A DNA stretch of 64,000 nt. Source: Engraulis encrasicolus (taxonomy: Eukaryota; Chordata; Actinopteri; Clupeiformes; Engraulidae). The notes beneath the pieces were generated by a model that saw nothing but the letters and a program-made list of their open reading frames with translations, was not told the origin of the DNA and did not search any database. Shown in pieces: positions 61,770 to 64,000 of the stretch; position 1 is the first letter of the stretch; each line of letters begins with the position of its first letter. The position numbers and the translations under genes are program-made. The stretch lies in assembly GCF_034702125.1 (NCBI RefSeq), contig NC_085875.1, forward strand, positions 45,789,770-45,853,769, given 5' to 3'.

Positions 61770-63062
61770 TAAGGGCTCTGCATACTTCACGTGCGCAGTT
61801 TGTCGCGAGTGGCGCGAGAACCATTAATGACGTCATCACTTGCGACAGACTATTCATACTTCAAAAGCGCCTTGCTCGCATTGTCGGAAGTGCCCTCTGC
61901 TGTTCATGAGAGAAACGGCAATACAGGTCTGTGAACGGCAGTATCTTTCGCAACTCGCAGCGTGAGTTCTATGGATGTATAAAATAGAAAGCCAAACACG
62001 GCTGCTGTAGGGCTACTGAACGTCTGACTTGTGACTTACCACATTGAAACATATATTTTAATACAGGTCTGTGAACGGCAGTATCTTTCGCAACTCGCAG
62101 CGTGAGTTCTATGGATGTATAAAATAGAAAGCCAAACACGGCTGCTGTAGGGCTACTGAACGTCTGACTTGTGACCACATTGAAACATATATTTTAATAC
62201 AGGTCTGTGAACGGCAGAATCTTTCACAACTCGCAGCGTGAGTTCTATGGATGTATAAAATAGAAAGCCAAACACGGCTGCTGTAGGGCTACTGAACGTC
62301 TGACTTGTGACTTACCACATTGAAACATATATTTTAATACAGGTCTGTGAACGGCAGTATCTTTCGCAACTCGCAGCGTGAGTTCTATGGATGTATAAAA
62401 TAGAAAGCCAAACACGGCTGCTGTAGGGCTACTGAACGTCTGACTTGTGACTTACCACATTGAAACATATATTTTAATACAGGTCTGTGAACGGCAGTAT
62501 CTTTCGCAACTCGCAGCGTGAGTTCAATGGATGTATAAAATAGAAAGCCAAACACGGCTGCTGTAGGGCTACTGAACGTCTGACTTGTGACTTACCACAT
62601 TGAAACATATATTTTTTGTTGTAGCCTATTGCCAGATCATTCCAAGACCATGTGAGGGCATTGTTCTGGCGGCAGAATTTATAAATAGTTCGCCAACACA
62701 ACGTGCTTCTGAACAAAGTAAACAATTGTTTCACTGAACAACATTTAAGAGAGAAGATAAAATAACTCTCTAGGACATTTTATTATCCTCAAAATGATGC
62801 AGGATCCATTCTGTAGTAGCCTACAGTAGTTGTAGCCTCTCTTCGCAACTCCTGCTTTGTCTGCCTACCTGCATGGTCGCTGGTGGCGCACGACATGTTA
62901 CAAAAAATGTGGGGTGCACGACGTCGCGACACGGCAGCTCGCGCCACGGTGTGTGACGTCATTTTGGGTCACGTGATGGCGCGAGTGAGTTCGCGAGTGA
63001 TGTCGCGAGTGATGTATGAAGGAGACTTACACCAGTCACGCCAAGTATGAATCCCCCTTTAG
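61770..63062. mobile_element. DNA element inserted into the LINE
   Basis: Ends TAAGGGCTCTGCATACTTCA and, inverted at the right, TAAAGGGGGATTCATACTTG. The flanking duplication is TGTCCTTCT (61761-61769 and 63063-63071). Subterminal regions are GC-rich with many TCGCGAGTG motifs on both sides. The centre holds the 140 bp tandem repeat. Confidence 0.75.
61924..62612. repeat. Five-copy 140 bp tandem repeat
   Basis: Units start at 61924, 62064, 62200, 62340 and 62480, each beginning CAGGTCTGTGAACGGCAG. Spacing is 140, 136, 140 and 140 bp; the short step is a 4 bp loss next to TGTGAC. Units are nearly identical. Confidence 0.95.
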
Positions 63063-64000
63063 TGTCCTTCTGTATACTGTTAAACAGCTGAATGGCCCAA
63101 GGGACAAAGGACCTCCTTAGCCTTTCGGTCCTGCAGGTGAAAGCACAGAGTCTGTGACTGAACAGACTCAGTTGGTTAGTGAAGGTGGCGTTAAGGGGGT
63201 GATGATGATTATCCGTAATAGAGTCCAGTCTGCTCAGTGTTCTGCTCTCAGCTGTTGAGGTGAGTGACTGCAGCTCCATGCCCACCACTGACCCCGCCTT
63301 CCTCACCAGTCTGTCAAGGCGTCCAGCATCTCTCTTCCTAATGCTTCCACCCCAGCAAGTCACAGCGTAGAAGAGCACACTGGCCATGACAGACTGGTAA
63401 AACATAAGCAGAAGTTGGCTGCAGACATTGAAGGACCTCAGCCTTCTGAGGAAATAGAGCCTGCTTTGGCCTTTCCTGTAAAGTGCATCAGAATTTGTGG
63501 ACCAGTCCAGCTTATTGTCAAGGTGCACTCCTAAGTACTTATAAGTACAGACAGTCTCCACATTCTCTCCCCCAATAGAAACAGGCACCAAGGGCGGGGT
63601 GGAGCGCCTGAAATCGATGACCATTTCCTTGGTTTTGGTGGTGTTCAGGTGCAGCTGATTGTTATGGCACCATCCTACAAAGTCATCCACCAGTCCCCTG
63701 TACTCCTCTTCCTGACCGTCTCTTATACACCCCACAATTGCAGTATCGTCTGAGAACTTCTGCATGTGGCATGTCCCAGAATTATAGCTGAAGTCTGTCG
63801 TATACAGGGTGAAGAGCACGGGGGAGAGAACCGTTCCTTGTGGCGCTCCTGTGCTGCTAATCACTGTCTCCGATGTTATGTCACCCATCCTTACAAACTG
63901 GGGCCGCTCTGTGAGGTAATCAGTGATCCAGGTTACCAGGCTAGGCTGCACTCCAATCCGCACCAATTTCTCTCTCAGCAGCAGTGGTTGTATGGTGTTG
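63063..64000 (-). CDS. LINE reverse transcriptase (3' part, disrupted)
   Basis: Open over the whole stretch to the window edge. Motifs of non-LTR reverse transcriptase are present: STGAPQGTVLSPVLFTLYTT (fingers/palm), KFSDDTAIV (catalytic, S in place of the usual A or V), LHLNTTKTKEMVIDFRR, YKYLGVHLDNKLDW (thumb) and YFLRRLRSFNVCSQLLLMFY. The C-terminus is interrupted by the element at 61770-63062, after FNSIQKD; the original stop lies beyond it at 61735. Confidence 0.88.

Larger units (their letters stand above)
61511..64000 (-). mobile_element. CR1/L2-like LINE, split by an insertion
   Basis: Minus-strand retrotransposon. The 3' tail is at 61511-61769, including TTTATTGATCCCCAGG, a (CA)n block and the end of the coding frame (stop at 61735-61737). 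The coding part resumes at 63063 and runs off the window. The two halves are separated by a 1.3 kb element at 61770-63062. The 3' end carries a short (GTAGA)n run at 61512-61530. Confidence 0.85.

Overview
The window is vertebrate nuclear DNA, almost certainly from a teleost fish. Genes are split into short exons with GT-AG introns. Introns and spacers are full of long (TG)n and (GA)n arrays, hAT-, Tc1- and TTAA-type DNA transposons, tRNA-derived SINEs and a CR1/L2-like LINE. No bacterial or phage features were seen. The species could not be fixed from the sequence.

Five genes are recognisable from exon translations: TMEM234 (+ strand, 16.3-17.5 kb), DCDC2B (- strand, 22.5-37.6 kb, 15 coding exons, 542 aa), IQCC (- strand, 39.5-45.7 kb, 5 coding exons, 221 aa), CCDC28B (- strand, 48.7-53.8 kb) and the 3' part of TMEM39B (- strand, 57.1-59.6 kb). 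This matches the human 1p35 order TMEM39B-KPNA6-TXLNA-CCDC28B-IQCC-DCDC2B-TMEM234-EIF3I, known from memory. Here KPNA6 and TXLNA are absent between TMEM39B and CCDC28B, and an unrecognised gene occupies the side where EIF3I would lie. IQCC, DCDC2B and CCDC28B relatives are linked to cilia or the basal body, so the block looks like a conserved cilium-associated cluster.

The left 15.6 kb holds the least ordinary material: two tandem copies of a gene I do not recognise. Copy 2 (- strand, 12208-15115) can be assembled as four phase-consistent coding exons giving 493 aa: a three-fold LSADDL...DSG repeat, two exons of ordinary helical sequence, and a 285-residue tail made almost only of K, A and E with Q and D. 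Copy 1 is cut by the left window edge; its first exon (1627-1759) and the start of its second exon (1-122) are nearly identical to copy 2, while introns and flanks have diverged and received different transposons.

Region by region: 1-2.6 kb copy 1 and its 5' flank; 2.6-12.2 kb transposon-rich spacer; 12.2-15.6 kb copy 2; 15.9-17.5 kb an inverted-repeat element followed directly by TMEM234; 17.5-22.5 kb TMEM234 3' region, a decayed Tc1 element and two small MITEs; 22.5-37.6 kb DCDC2B; 37.6-39.5 kb spacer; 39.5-45.7 kb IQCC, with a 2.8 kb hAT-like insertion in its last intron; 45.7-48.7 kb spacer; 48.7-53.8 kb CCDC28B; 53.8-57.1 kb spacer with LINE remains; 57.1-59.6 kb TMEM39B 3' exons; 59.6-64 kb repeats, ending in a LINE split by an element that carries five 140 bp tandem repeats.
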